NCBI GenBank assembly: GCA_036768485.1
Contig: JAVLUZ010000154.1
Location: 46,189,458 to 46,253,457 of the forward strand
Direction: 5' to 3'
DNA: 64,000 bases
Source: Mermis nigrescens
Lineage: Eukaryota > Nematoda > Enoplea > Mermithida > Mermithidae
Every line of letters begins with the position of its first letter. The first letter of the stretch is position 1. The notes under the pieces were generated by a model. The model worked only from the letters and a program-made list of their open reading frames with translations, did no database searches and had not been told where the DNA came from. Positions 53,055-64,000 of this stretch are shown here, in pieces. Position numbers and translations under genes: made by a program.

Positions 53055-54053
53055 TTGAAGTTGGTCAACAAGGGCTGCGAAGTGAATTTTTACCCGATTC
53101 AAACAAGCTTCTTGACTTCATTCGCTATTAGAAACTTGATGGAAAAATTCATAAAACTGGTTCGGCCGATTGTGTCAAGGGCAGCGGTCGCCCTAGATCA
53201 GCAACACTTAAGAACATTCGAATGGTTAGAAAATCAATCATCAGTCCAGTAAAAACACGGTTGGTCTGCATCTTTCGCGACGGATAATCAACAGTGAAAT
53301 CGCACATTGCTCGACGTTCTGTGAGGTCGTATCTTGAAGGAGATCAAGGTTAAGGTCTTTAGATGCGTTCCTTTGCGAGAAATTAATCTAAGACTTAAAC
53401 TGAAGCGCCGTTATCGATCGAAACGATTATTGCGTAACATTAGAGCACGTGATTTGGACAAAACTGTCTTTTCCGATGAAAAGGACTTTTCGGTCGGCAC
53501 ACCATCTGTCTGCACGCGAAATAATCGTGTCTACTCCACTGATACTCTAAAACGTAACGTTTCGTCCGGATCGATTAATAAGAGAAACGAAACAATTTTC
53601 GAAAAACATTATGGTATGGGCAGCTGTTTCAAAACGCGGAAAGAGTTGCATTCAATTCATCGATTCAAATTCGAAAGTGGACAGTGCTTAAATACATTTC
53701 CATATTGAAGTCCGCTCGTACAGATTTAGAAAAACTGTATCCCGAAAAGGATTACATACTACAGCAGGATGGGGCGACCGCACAAAGATCGAGGGCTACC
53801 ATTTCCTCGATTTCGATACGAGAAAATCTCTTGCAAATTTTCTGCAACCTGATGGCGATTGCCCCTCCCCTGTTCGCCTGATTTAAATGTGATGGATTTT
53901 TACATTCGGGGCGCTTTGCAGCAAAAGATTTATGAGAAGCCCATTAGGGACCTTGAGGGCTTAAAACGACGCATAAAACGTTGTTGGAACAAACTATCAC
54001 AAGCAAGCATCAACGCTGCTAGTGATAAGTTTCGCGCGTACGGTTGCGATTAG
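53055..54053 (+). pseudogene. Tc1/mariner transposase, several frames
   Basis: Tc1/mariner transposases cut and paste the element with a DDE/D catalytic triad. Visible pieces: VFSDEKDFSVGTPSVCTRNN (first Asp), YILQQDGATAQRSRA (second Asp), and DLNVMDFYIRGALQQKIYEK with LKRRIKRCWNKLSQASINAA (third Asp and C-terminus). They lie in three frames with multiple shifts, so the enzyme is dead. The N-terminal helix-turn-helix part (53055-53250) is poorly preserved. Confidence 0.88.
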
Positions 54054-54165
54054 TCACTCTAGCTTCTAGAGGACATTGTGAAAATTATTTCGTGTGAAAC
54101 CGATAAAAAGTCATTTTGTTAGATTTATTGAGTATTTTGTTCAGAAATGAATTCTCTCCCAAGTG

Positions 54166-54372
54166 CAGGGGCATATTTAGGGGGTGGGGGCGGGAGGAGC
54201 GGCCGTCTTCCACCCCCATTGGCCCAATATCGTGCGCAAAATTAAGCATTTTTGAGCTATTTTTAGCGATTTTCGGGTAAAAACGGCTAATTTTTCCGCC
54301 CAAGTCAGGGTTCCGCCCCCCCATAGGGTTACCAACCCCCCACCCTTAAGGAAAATCCTGGATCCGCCACTG
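54166..54372. mobile_element. Nested hAT-like MITE (TSD CCCAAGTG)
   Basis: It starts CAGGGGCATATTTAGG and ends CTGGATCCGCCACTG. The 8-bp duplication CCCAAGTG is exact (54158-54165 and 54373-54380). It inserted into the Tc1/mariner element downstream of the transposase. Confidence 0.92.
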
Positions 54373-54464
54373 CCCAAGTGTTATGCCCTCTATTTGTTTC
54401 TTTTGCCTTTGTCATAAAACATGTTAGCGAGAACATTGTACCACTTTTTTTGCCCCACCCTGTA

Positions 54465-57400
54465 TTTGTAATTAGCCACTTCGATTTAATCAGAAAAGTT
54501 GTTTTTTGTTAGATTTGGAAAAATATTTTACAAGGTGTTAACTTACTTCAGTGATACCCGAGCGCTTTGGACAGGGGTTCGGACCTCCGAGATTTATAAC
54601 CCTACTTTGACCCCCGAAAACTACCCGCAGACGTGTCAACCTGAATCGACGCAAATTTTTATGATTGTTGACAAATTTTCGATACTTAAACCTCGATTAG
54701 AAACCTCGAAACCCTCAAAAATTATGAGTACTTCCTGTCCCAATCATGAGATGCGAAAATTTCGGCCCTACCACAGATGTTTTCCTCCAGCCAGACAAGC
54801 AAGCGAGATTTGGAGTTAACAGGGTAAGACTCGTCAAAATAAAATTGGAAGATTTTCAAGGAAGCTTAGGGCAAAATGAATGCCAAAGACAGAGAAAATT
54901 CCAAAAAAATTTTTAAGGAAAAGTACTCCAAATTGGGCAGAGATTCCATGTAGCATTTATGCTAGGTTAGCATTTTGAAGCCACTTTTCCTCAAAATCAA
55001 CTCTCCGGCTGACCACGTCTAACACCGGACATGCAGTGCATCTGTGTCAAAATGTCCCTGCAACGTGACAAAGAATCCCATGAGAAAGCAGGTGAGGTTT
55101 AAGCACCTCGACTCTACGTAAAAGACGAAATCGGAAACTTCCGAGTAAGACAAAATCACGCGCTTGAACAGGAACAACTTTTGAAATTTCATGCACTTTA
55201 CAAACTTGTACTAATTATTAGCTGATTCTTGAATCGCTTGATGTTTATCCATTGTTATAGCCAGTTGACTTATAAAAGCTAAAGCTTCTGACTTTTCATA
55301 TGTTTATGAGCTTCTTTCAGATCAAGCTCACTCTTTAGACAAGGTGTTATAGTGTAAACCTTAAATTGCGCTCAATCCAACTAAGGCAGATTTCAGTACA
55401 GACAGCTTTGATTTAGAATTACTTCAGACTATTCTGATTTTTTGAAGATACCATGAATTAGAGAGAGCCTGCACATGAATTGAATTTTAGTATAATGTTT
55501 ACTGATTAATGGATTATACGTATGACTGCTAAGGCGGTTCTGCATTGTAAAGATCTGAAACATTATTTTTTGCCTGGTTTTCACTATATTGTACACAGCA
55601 TGGTTTTCTGGAGATCAAAAAGCACTTTTTTGATTCGAAATTGCTTTTTAATATGCGTATCATGTGTACAAATTTGGGTAAAAACTATGTGAATGCAGAC
55701 CTTTTAAGTAATTTCAGGCAGACATTTTTGCAAAAAACTTCAATTTTTAGCCTTTATTTTAGCCTATTTTGCCTATTTTCTCCAAAATTCCTTTTTATCT
55801 AGAAAAATTCGAAAATTTAGGAATCTGGAATCTGCGCTGGAATCTGGCTTTATGACGATTTCCTGCTGCAAAATAATATGGATTAATTATGATAGGCATC
55901 GCATTATTTTCGCCCTATTCGTGAAAAGATATTGCGACTGATCTTATTAGGAAAAATGACAAGAAACTAAATTAAAGATTATCTGATTACTAAATTCATT
56001 GATTTAAGCCCAACTTTTTTAAAATTCTAATACTGTTAAAACCCACGCGAAAGCGTGGCCAAAAGCTCTAGTCTCTCAAAAATTTTGATAGGTTCAAGAT
56101 AAAGAACGAACTGTTTGAACATAGGTTAGGAACTGTTAAATTTCAGCTTCGATACCTTAGCATTTATACTAGGTGTTCTGGGCCTTTGTAGCTTGCTTCT
56201 CATACAGCATTTTAGAAGTCATGTTGAATAAATCAGGCGAGGAGTTCCTTATTTCAAAAATGATTGCAAAACTTCCATGTAACTAGTCTTAACTTGTCGC
56301 TCTGGTCATATCGGCTAAATAAATTTTCACGAACAGTGTCAGTGATAAGACAACACCAAATAAACACTTCATATTCCGATGATGTTAATCAATGAACATG
56401 ACGCCAATACAAATACTATATTGCATTAAGCGAGGCCATTACCCAGTAAATTTGGTCATGGACACTTGATACCCGGTTTGTTTATTATCCAACAACGCCC
56501 AGTGTCAATTTGAAATGCCAATTTTTTAAGAGCAGCGAATCCATGCGTTAAGGATTTACTTGAAATATACGATGGCCTTATTGTTGCGATTGCCCTGAAA
56601 AAATCTTATTTTAAGACTGGTTGAGCCTATACGTAATATCATAATTACGCATCCTATGAATGCATAATTTGTCATATGGAATTAAGGCCAAGATTTTCTG
56701 ATTTTGCACGCGCTTTAGTAAAAGATTTCACTTTTATCTCACTGTCAGATATTTGGCCGTATTTCATTATTATTTTTTGATTAATTATTTGATCAAACAG
56801 TACTGTGCAGTGGAGAACATGCATGGGCGGCGCCTTAATTTTAATGGATCAAGCGGGACTTGAAAAATTTTCAAAGACAAAAACTTGTGATCAGAGCGAA
56901 ATGAAGGTAACAAAAAAAATTAAAAATTGAATTTCGGGGACTTTGGAACATCATCTTTTGAAACCAGGAGGTCAAGCCAGACCATCCCTACATCCATTAG
57001 CATTCTGGCGGTGGTAAAGGTTCAGATTTTTCTGCAAAAATAATCGATTCCACTCAAATATTTTTGATACGCTCGTCAAGTATGTATATGCTTTTCTGAA
57101 CATATATGTGACGCATTTATGTCAAACTTTATACCTATGCAAATTAATGCATATTTTATGCAAATTTTAGAAAAGTTGCTTTCGTGAATTTGACTGCAAA
57201 TGCGATGGACATCATGCAGTGCAAATTCATATTAGTGTCAGGCATAAGCTAAACCTAAGGTGGCAGGATTTACCTCGCATCGTCTCACAACAAAGCCTGC
57301 CTGCATTATGCTTGGCTTCTGCTCAGGCTATCGACCAATATAAATGCACATACACGTAGTTGTGGGGGGATGGGGGAAGGGTGGACTAGTCCCTTACAAT

Positions 57401-58040
57401 TTTGAAAGTACGAGTTTTTGCAAGGGTCCTCCAGAGGGAAACAATCGCAAAATTCGCTGAAGCGCATTGGAAAGACCGCCAGAATACATTTTAGCATGCT
57501 TTCCAGCTAATAGGCCCGAAATTTCGGGTGCTTTGCATCGAATGTATTGTTTTTGCATAACTATTTGTCTTCTAAAGGGCCCAAGTCCGTATGAATATAC
57601 AGAAGATGTACAAATTTTTGAAACTTCCGAACAGTATTATTTATATTCTCTATTGCTATTCTTAGCAATGTACGAGAATCGAGAATAAAGCAAGCTAAAC
57701 TATTTTTCAACCGGATTGAGCTATGGATAAAACGTTGAGAAATCATTTGTGTGGTCATTTTATAAGACGATTTTTATATGACCAATTCAATTTTTATCAA
57801 TCTTTCAAATATCTTTGAAATTTAGTTCTTTTCCCGTAATTCGAGCTCACACACCATTATTGTTATCTGTCGACAAGTATTTGATGAAATATCCGAATTC
57901 CAAATTTTCAGTTACTCCACATTCATAAGGCCAGCTTCGTGCCCATACATAATTATGCCTGATAAATTAACGAAAATGCGATTTACATAAATTTGTACCC
58001 ATGTATAATTAAAAGTAAGCATCGGGCTTAAAATCGAGTA
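54465..58040. other. Unassigned intergenic sequence
   Basis: No gene, RNA or delimited repeat was recognised in this 3.6 kb. Open frames are short and lack protein character. Confidence 0.5.
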
Positions 58041-60850
58041 TCATAGGTAGCGCATTTGTGCGTACCTATAATATACATGGGCACCTCTAACATATGAGCT
58101 TCCATACAGCTATAACAGGACATATCTGGTAGGTGCGGCTATTTTTAAAGAAAGATAAGGAAGAAATTCGCTACCCATCATTTTTTGTTTTTCTTTACAC
58201 TCAATATCCACTGTGTTAAGGACCTGTAAAGTTTTTGTGTAACGTTGTAATATAAAGCGCGAATTTTGGTAGATTTTTTCACTGCTTGTGGACAACTCAA
58301 TCTTGAAGCCTCAAACAATTTGATGGTTTTGAATTGTAGAAGAATGAGTTTTCTACATAGCCCCATTTTTTATTTTTGAATTTCGCATTACTTATTGAGG
58401 GGAGTGTAAAGAGTGTTTAAATCTGCACGTGTAAAGACAAATTTTGGTTTCGTTTTTAGCTTCTTAATGTCTGCTAACAACTGCAGTAATGAATCCTAAA
58501 AGATTTTTTCAAATAGAAATGAACTACGGCTTACGGGCTACTTTTCTGCTTACGGTCCAACTTTTTTACACTCGATGTAGATTTAGATCTAGCAGTTTAA
58601 ACTTTATACTCTAGTAAGTGGTGTAAAAAACAGATTTTGACAAAGATTTCTCCTTTAACTTCTCCGGTTATAGATCGAAATGAATTAAATAAAAAGAAAA
58701 TAAGGTACGTTTTAAGGGCTACACTTCGCAGCAAACCACGTGTAAAAAACTTATTATTGAGTTACTTATCATGGTGTAAAGGTCGAAATCAGGTGTGTAA
58801 CATAGGGTGAAATACACCTTTTCTTACCTTTTGATTGGTCAATATCTCAAATATTTTGCGGGACAAAAGCCTTCCATGAACAAACGTACTGACGATTTAG
58901 AGGCTACAGACTGGCCAAAACCTTTGCTTTCATTACATTCCAATGGGGATTTGGCGCTGCAATTAACAATTTGGTGTGCAAGCCTTGGACGATTGAATAA
59001 ACATCTAATTATGTATTGAAAAGAAATCGATTTCGATAAGAAACTAGGCCGGGTTATTGACAATCTATCACAGCTTCCACATAATCTCTTTTCTGGAGTT
59101 AGTCAACAATGTATTTGTGATGACTTTTCGTTTTTTTCAGTATGGCCGCAACAATATACTTCTTTTTTTACGTTTTTTTACCAGAAAGCCTAAAATTTTT
59201 GGCAGACTCTTACAAACTTTCACAGCCATAGGGGACTCTTCCCTAGTCCCTTCCTTTTATGCCCTTGATGATGCGCAATTCCCAAGCATATTTGTCGTTT
59301 TTTGTTCCATCGAAGCATTTTACTTTTTCTTGCTAGCACCCTACTTTTAACTGGTGGAGCTTGAGTAAATCAGTCAATAAATGCTTACGGTAACACGCCA
59401 CAGGAATGACAGCATCCAAGAACGTAGAAACAAGATTGTTGGTGAACATCAGCATTTTACCTTTTTTGGACAAAACAATATTACCTAATTTGAACAGATT
59501 AAATGTTTTCAGTGCAAACTTATACGCAAATAATTCGTGTAAAGAAGACTTACGCTCAAATTCAAAATTCTGATCTGATGAAGATTATTCTGAAAAAATT
59601 AAGCTGTTGTGACAGTGAACATTCTTGAAAAAGAATTTTAATCTTCTGCAACGCTCTGGAATTGAAGTTAATTGTCAGTGTAAACTTAATACAAGTACTG
59701 CGTGTAAACAAATTTTAACAGACAGATTTGCAGTTCTGACGTTATGTAGAACATTTTTGAATAAAAATCAACCTTTCTGCAGCGTTCTTGAATCCAAAGT
59801 TCATTTTCTGTGTAAATTTAACAGAAGCATTGACTGTAAAACAAAGCATACACTTGCAGATTCGTATTCCCGCCGCAATGGAGAACATTTTGAAAAAATC
59901 ACGTTTTTTTGTGCGGGGCAGCTGGAAGTAGAATGAATTTTCAGTGTAACTTTAAAGCCGCTTATAACTCAATAATGTAAACTTGAGCATGATCTACTGG
60001 GTGCAGAGAAAAACAACAGTAAGATTTGTAATCCCGGCCTTAAGGAGAATATTTTAAAGAAAAAATTAATCGCTTTGCGCAATGCCCTGGAAGTAAAATA
60101 GACTTCAGTGTAAACTTTACACCTGCAATAATTCATTAATGTCAACTTTAAATGACTAAAGGGCGCATAGAAAAGTTTTCGATTGCAGTCGGATTTGTAA
60201 TCCTGGCGTTGGCGTAGAACATTTTCAAAAAACATTTACATTTTTGCAACGCTTCTAGAAGTCGCACGAATTTTCAGTGAAACCGAACAATCTCTCACAT
60301 TAACTTAATAATTTAAACTTTACTCTAGCTAATGGGTGCAGAGAAAACTGACAGTCAGATTTGTAATCTCTGACGTTACGGAGAACATTTTTGAAAAAAG
60401 TCACGTTTCTGCAACGCTCTTCAGTAAAATGAATTTTTAGTGTCAACTTTACACCTCCGAAATTACTCATCATTTACCGTAATTAAACGCGCTTATGTGA
60501 ATGCGTCAACCTCGATTTTTGTGACATTTTTTACTATTAGTATCATATCCCAACTCATATCGAAATACGGTGACTAAGCACAAATTTGCCAAAAACATTT
60601 TTTTCACCAACAGTTGGAACTTTACACCTCCTAAAATTACTCAGTATTGAGTGTCAAAAAGGCAACAAAGTGCGATATGTAAATATTGACATGTATGTAG
60701 CTCATTTTCAGAGTAGTTCGCACTGTTCAATTCAAAAAGCGCAGTGTTTGACAGACAAAAAACGGTCGAAACGTGTTTTTTTCAATTACAGAGTTTGAAC
60801 TTTACACCATTAAAATTGACTCTGATTAGTAAGTGTCGCCCAGATAGACT
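58041..60850. repeat. Long dispersed repeat, family H
   Basis: It starts with the hairpin GGTAGCGCATTTGTGCGTACC (58046) and shares CCATACAGCTATAAC, GTGTAAAG and 'AATATCTCAAATATTTTGCGG' type phrases with 33598-36230. The second half has repeated units of about 150-200 bp. Each unit has GAACATTTTT-AAAAA-CGCAACGCTCT-GAA and TTTACACC words. No coding frame is seen. Confidence 0.55.
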
Positions 60851-61450
60851 GAGCATGAGCGGCTAGCGCCTGTCTTTTCAACATACTACGTTAGGCATAG
60901 CAGAGAACTTTTTCGGCGACATAAAAAACATTTCGCCGAGCAATCATGACGTCACTTTTACGAAAGGCTTACTTTTTATGCTTCAAAGCCTAAAATGATA
61001 GGAATAAATAACTTTTTATCTATGAACAATAAAGGCAAGCAATTTTCAGATTTAGATTCCTCGTATTACAAAAATGCTAAATTCTAGCCGTTTTTCACGA
61101 TTTATTAATTCCTCAATCTTATTATTTAATTCACATTAAAATTGTAGATCTAATCTTTCGGCAAAGTTGACTACCAAATCAACAGTCACATTCCAAATTG
61201 TGCTGATCACATTCGGTGAATTAACTCCACATTTCACTCGAAAAATGCCACAATCAGCACATCCCGAAAATGTAGCCTTAGAGTACATTCTACGTGTCTC
61301 TTGAGATTATTTATACAATACTTGAAAAATATATATATACAGATAGTCAAACGTCTCAGATAATCATCATTTTAGCGAAATTGTGCTTTTTGAGCTCAAC
61401 TATCTATTCAATATGACGTATTAAATTCCACAGCCCTGAGCTGTATAGCT
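60851..61450. other. Unassigned sequence
   Basis: AT-rich; nothing recognised. A family C fragment (ACACGTGGGCGTGGGGG) follows at 61455-61520. Confidence 0.45.
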
Positions 61451-61595
61451 CTATTGGTCGCACTCACACGTGGGCGTGGGGGAACAGGGGTGGCTTCGGG
61501 GGTATGCAACCCCTCCATTGAGTCGCAAAATAAGCAAAGTTGAATTCGTAATCCTAATTTTACGATGATCACTATGTAACAAAATTGGGATATGG

Positions 61596-61895
61596 ATAAC
61601 TCACCCCTCCATATTCCGCCCCCCCCCCCGCAAATCGCTCCAAACTACAACTTTCCCCCACACAACTCGCCCCCTCCACAACTCATCCCCTCTCCACTTA
61701 ACTTGCACCCACATAACTCGCCCCCCCCAACTCGCCCCTACACAACTCGCCTCTCACAACTCACCCCACACATCTCGCTCCTCACAACTCGCTTAACCCC
61801 CCGCAAGTCGCCCCCAGACAATTCGCCCTCTCCCTCACGAATAAGTCCTTCACAACTTACCTGCCCCGCTCGAACTAGCCCCTTATCAACTGGCC
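61596..61895. repeat. CACAACTCGCCCC minisatellite
   Basis: Imperfect units of about 11-14 bp (ACAACTCGCCCCC and variants), about 20 in number. The proline-rich 112-residue frame through it is a by-product of the repeat. Confidence 0.85.
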
Positions 61896-63104
61896 CTTGG
61901 AACTTCAAGCCGAGGGTTCATGATTGCTAATACAATTATGTATTTCGAAGTCTTATGAGCTTCAGGAAAAATCCTACTTATGATAAACTAGTATTCATGA
62001 TGACAAATTTTTGCGACGTTTTTGCATTGCTGCTACAGCATAACGAGTCTGTCGTTTTTTATGTGCACAATGTTTGCATTATGAATCGTACATAAATTGA
62101 TTAGTACATTTCCATATATTTCTGATGCATTGCTTATGCTGATTTTCTGGAATCGGCATATATCCGGTGGAAGCAGCTGGTCTGTGGGGGGTTCAAATAT
62201 TGAGTTTTCCTGGGCGAAACGCACGCCAAAAACTGGCATAAATGTTGAAATAGTGGGAAAACTGGTTAACCCTCCGTTTACCATCATGTTTTTGCAGTCG
62301 AAGTGCACCATCATGGCATAAACTCCTAGTGCATATTAAGCTATGCCTTCTTAACATTCTCTGACCGATATTACTGTCATTTAGTGCAATTTTTTATGCT
62401 CCTTCTGAATATGTATGTTATTTTCTGTGAAAATTATTTTTGAAAGATGTATAATTAAAAAACTATCACAATACATAAGAATAGGCACCTGTTGGAAATT
62501 ATGCAACAACAAGAAAAAGTAGATTTCTGTTGTGTTAAACACATCCAGGAGATGCATTGAAAGAGCTGGAAAGGAATAAACCACTAAGTTTTCTTATTAG
62601 AACCTTATTTTCCCATCTTGATTTTTTGTTATATCACTGTAAATATACCAAAAAATGCCTATTTCTTACTACTCTAAAACTCCTCTTCGAGCTAAACATT
62701 AAAAACGATGTAACTGAAGCCAAAACGAGGCTAGACAAGGTTTTGGACACATGGATAAGGTAGAACAGAAAAAATGCCACGAAAGTGATTCATTATGCCT
62801 CCGGCATAGGACACGGTAAACGGAGGGTTAATCTACAGTTAGTAGTCAATTTTGAATACATTTGAAACACTTTTTCTCGTTTTCATTGATTTTTTGTCTT
62901 TACTTTTCTCATTTTTCTCAAAAACTTCTTATTTATCCATTCTAAGGGTCTCTAGGTACCCAAAAAGCACACATAAGCGTGAGGGTTCACACATCCCCAG
63001 TCTTTGAAATCCTCCCTCTTAAGTCGATAAACCCCCAGAATGTAATTTTTGGTGCTATTTTTGACAATTTTGCACCATCTAACCCTATAGAATTTAGCCC
63101 CGTA
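61896..63104. other. Unassigned sequence
   Basis: No gene recognised. A CTCCGTTTACCATCATG segment near 62270 and an inverted ACACGGTAAACGGAGGGTTA near 62810 bracket about 550 bp, so a small foldback element is possible. Confidence 0.4.
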
Positions 63105-63510
63105 ACCAGACGTGTTCTTGGGGAGCGTGGTTCGGGGGTTTTGACTTCTCCCGAATGGCAACTGACCCCCGCAAAATTGCTGCGACCCTAAGAATTATCG
63201 AATTTTTCTAAAAGCTGGTAAAAGTTGCAAAGAATGTGCCTTTTTAAGAGTTTTTGGCCCATTTTCGCCTCAAAAATCACAAATTTTCGTAAAACATTTT
63301 TTGACAATAATTTCTTCCATTTACTCAATTTTTTAAAATTTCTCGAGATTTTTTTAAACGTTTTTATGTTCTAGAAAGAACGAGCATTATCCGAAACGTC
63401 AAAAAACAGTGTTTTTGCCGTGCACCTATCGTATTTCAGCCCAGAAAAGGCACTTTTTAAAAAACGTTTGGGCCTGATCCATTTTCAACCCAGCCAGAAT
63501 TTCCATGATG
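63105..63510. repeat. Dispersed repeat, family E
   Basis: The same arrangement as 5065-5470, with TTCTAGAAAGAACGAGCATT and an end near CCATGATGTACTT. The GGCGC hairpin is missing here, replaced by CAAATTTTCGTAAAAC. Confidence 0.5.
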
Positions 63511-63668
63511 TACTTATTTGCCCGTAAGTCCAATCGCATGTCTAATAGTTGTGTGGAGCAATCAAGCATTGGATTATAAGTATACGCATATGTATGCTGG
63601 CTGGGTTTGAATTGATTTGTCAATTGTCAAGCCTTTGGGATTTGATTGAGGCTGAACATCGCAGGCAA

Positions 63669-64000
63669 CATAGGTGTGGAAGGTCGAACTTTCAAGGAGT
63701 GTTGAAGATTATAGTGATGGCTAAGTGGCTTGTAAAAAACGATTATACAGCAAAAAACGACGATATCGCATTGAAACCATTTTTCTACCATTCTACCATT
63801 TGCGGCTAATGCACAGCCTTTTTGAACTCACAAACATAGCTATACAGCCTTTTTGGACTAAAAATAGCTATTTGGCCTTTCTAGAGTCGAAAAATTTGCT
63901 ATTAATCCTTTTGAAACTCAGAAAAAGACAAGTAGTTCTATTGAATTTATGAACTTACACGATATGTTTCTGAGTCTAAAAAAGGTTATATAGCTAATTT
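63669..64000. mobile_element. hAT-like MITE, family G, cut by window end
   Basis: It starts CATAGGTGTGGAAGGTCGAA, preceded by GCAGGCAA, and continues with AGCTATACAGCC-type units as in 1029-1465. The right end is outside the window. Confidence 0.7.

Larger units (their letters stand above)
52875..54462 (+). mobile_element. Tc1/mariner element, complete ends, dead transposase
   Basis: The ends are CAGCGCGGGGCAAAAAAAGT and (reversed) CAGGGTGGGGCAAAAAAAGT, flanked by TA at 52873-52874 and 54463-54464. The inverted repeats match at all but two of about 26 bases. It contains a decayed transposase and a later 207-bp hAT-like insertion (54166-54372). Without that insert it would be about 1.37 kb, normal for the superfamily. 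Confidence 0.92.

Noticed and set aside
61592..61930. 112-residue proline-rich open frame
   Set aside because: It is produced by a CACAACTCGCCCC minisatellite. All frames of such a repeat stay open and no non-repeat protein sequence adjoins it.
1..64000. rRNA genes, reverse transcriptase or retroviral genes
   Set aside because: I looked for conserved rRNA core sequence and for YxDD/RNase H/integrase motifs in the frames and saw none. The polymerase DTDS motif belongs to a family B DNA polymerase.

Overview
The window is animal nuclear DNA: AT-rich, dense in small transposons, with GT-AG introns and one 100-N assembly gap (50118-50217). The animal assignment rests on a nearly complete CRTC gene (CREB-regulated transcription coactivator, a family known from animals). 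I cannot name the species. F-box genes and a cysteine-rich secreted-type fragment would suit a nematode or another ecdysozoan, but this is weak evidence.

Region 1 (1-29.4 kb) is the CRTC gene on the + strand. Nine exons are visible, from the RTxSD kinase site (288) to the C-terminal transactivation domain (stop 29049-29051). Splice phases close at every junction from exon 2 onward; the end of exon 1 is uncertain. The N-terminal CREB-binding exon(s) must lie left of the window. The introns (0.5-6 kb) are packed with non-autonomous DNA transposons, most with 8-bp target duplications (hAT-like), several nested. There is also a pogo-like element, a foldback element and a tandem array of tRNA-like sequences.

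Region 2 (29.4-36.6 kb) is transposon and AT-rich DNA, including a 1.8-kb hAT-like element with a second hAT-like element inside it.

Region 3 (about 36.6-50.1 kb, running into the gap) is the most interesting part: a virus-like gene cluster. It holds an intact two-repeat TATA-binding-protein homologue, a broken second TBP-like copy, a protein-primed family B DNA polymerase split by about ten spliceosomal introns and broken by frameshifts and stops, F-box genes, an AT-hook protein cut by the gap, and several small unknown genes. Many of these genes have a TATA box only 30-50 bp before the ATG. Two of the control regions carry the same 15-bp motif, arranged as a 31-bp palindrome directly beside the TATA box. 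A TBP homologue in the same cluster as these stereotyped TATA promoters suggests a self-contained transcription system.

Region 4 (50.2-64 kb) is again host-like, repeat-rich DNA: a broken cysteine-rich exon, a 1.6-kb Tc1/mariner copy with intact ends carrying a nested 207-bp hAT-like element, a long dispersed repeat, a proline-coding minisatellite and further small transposons.
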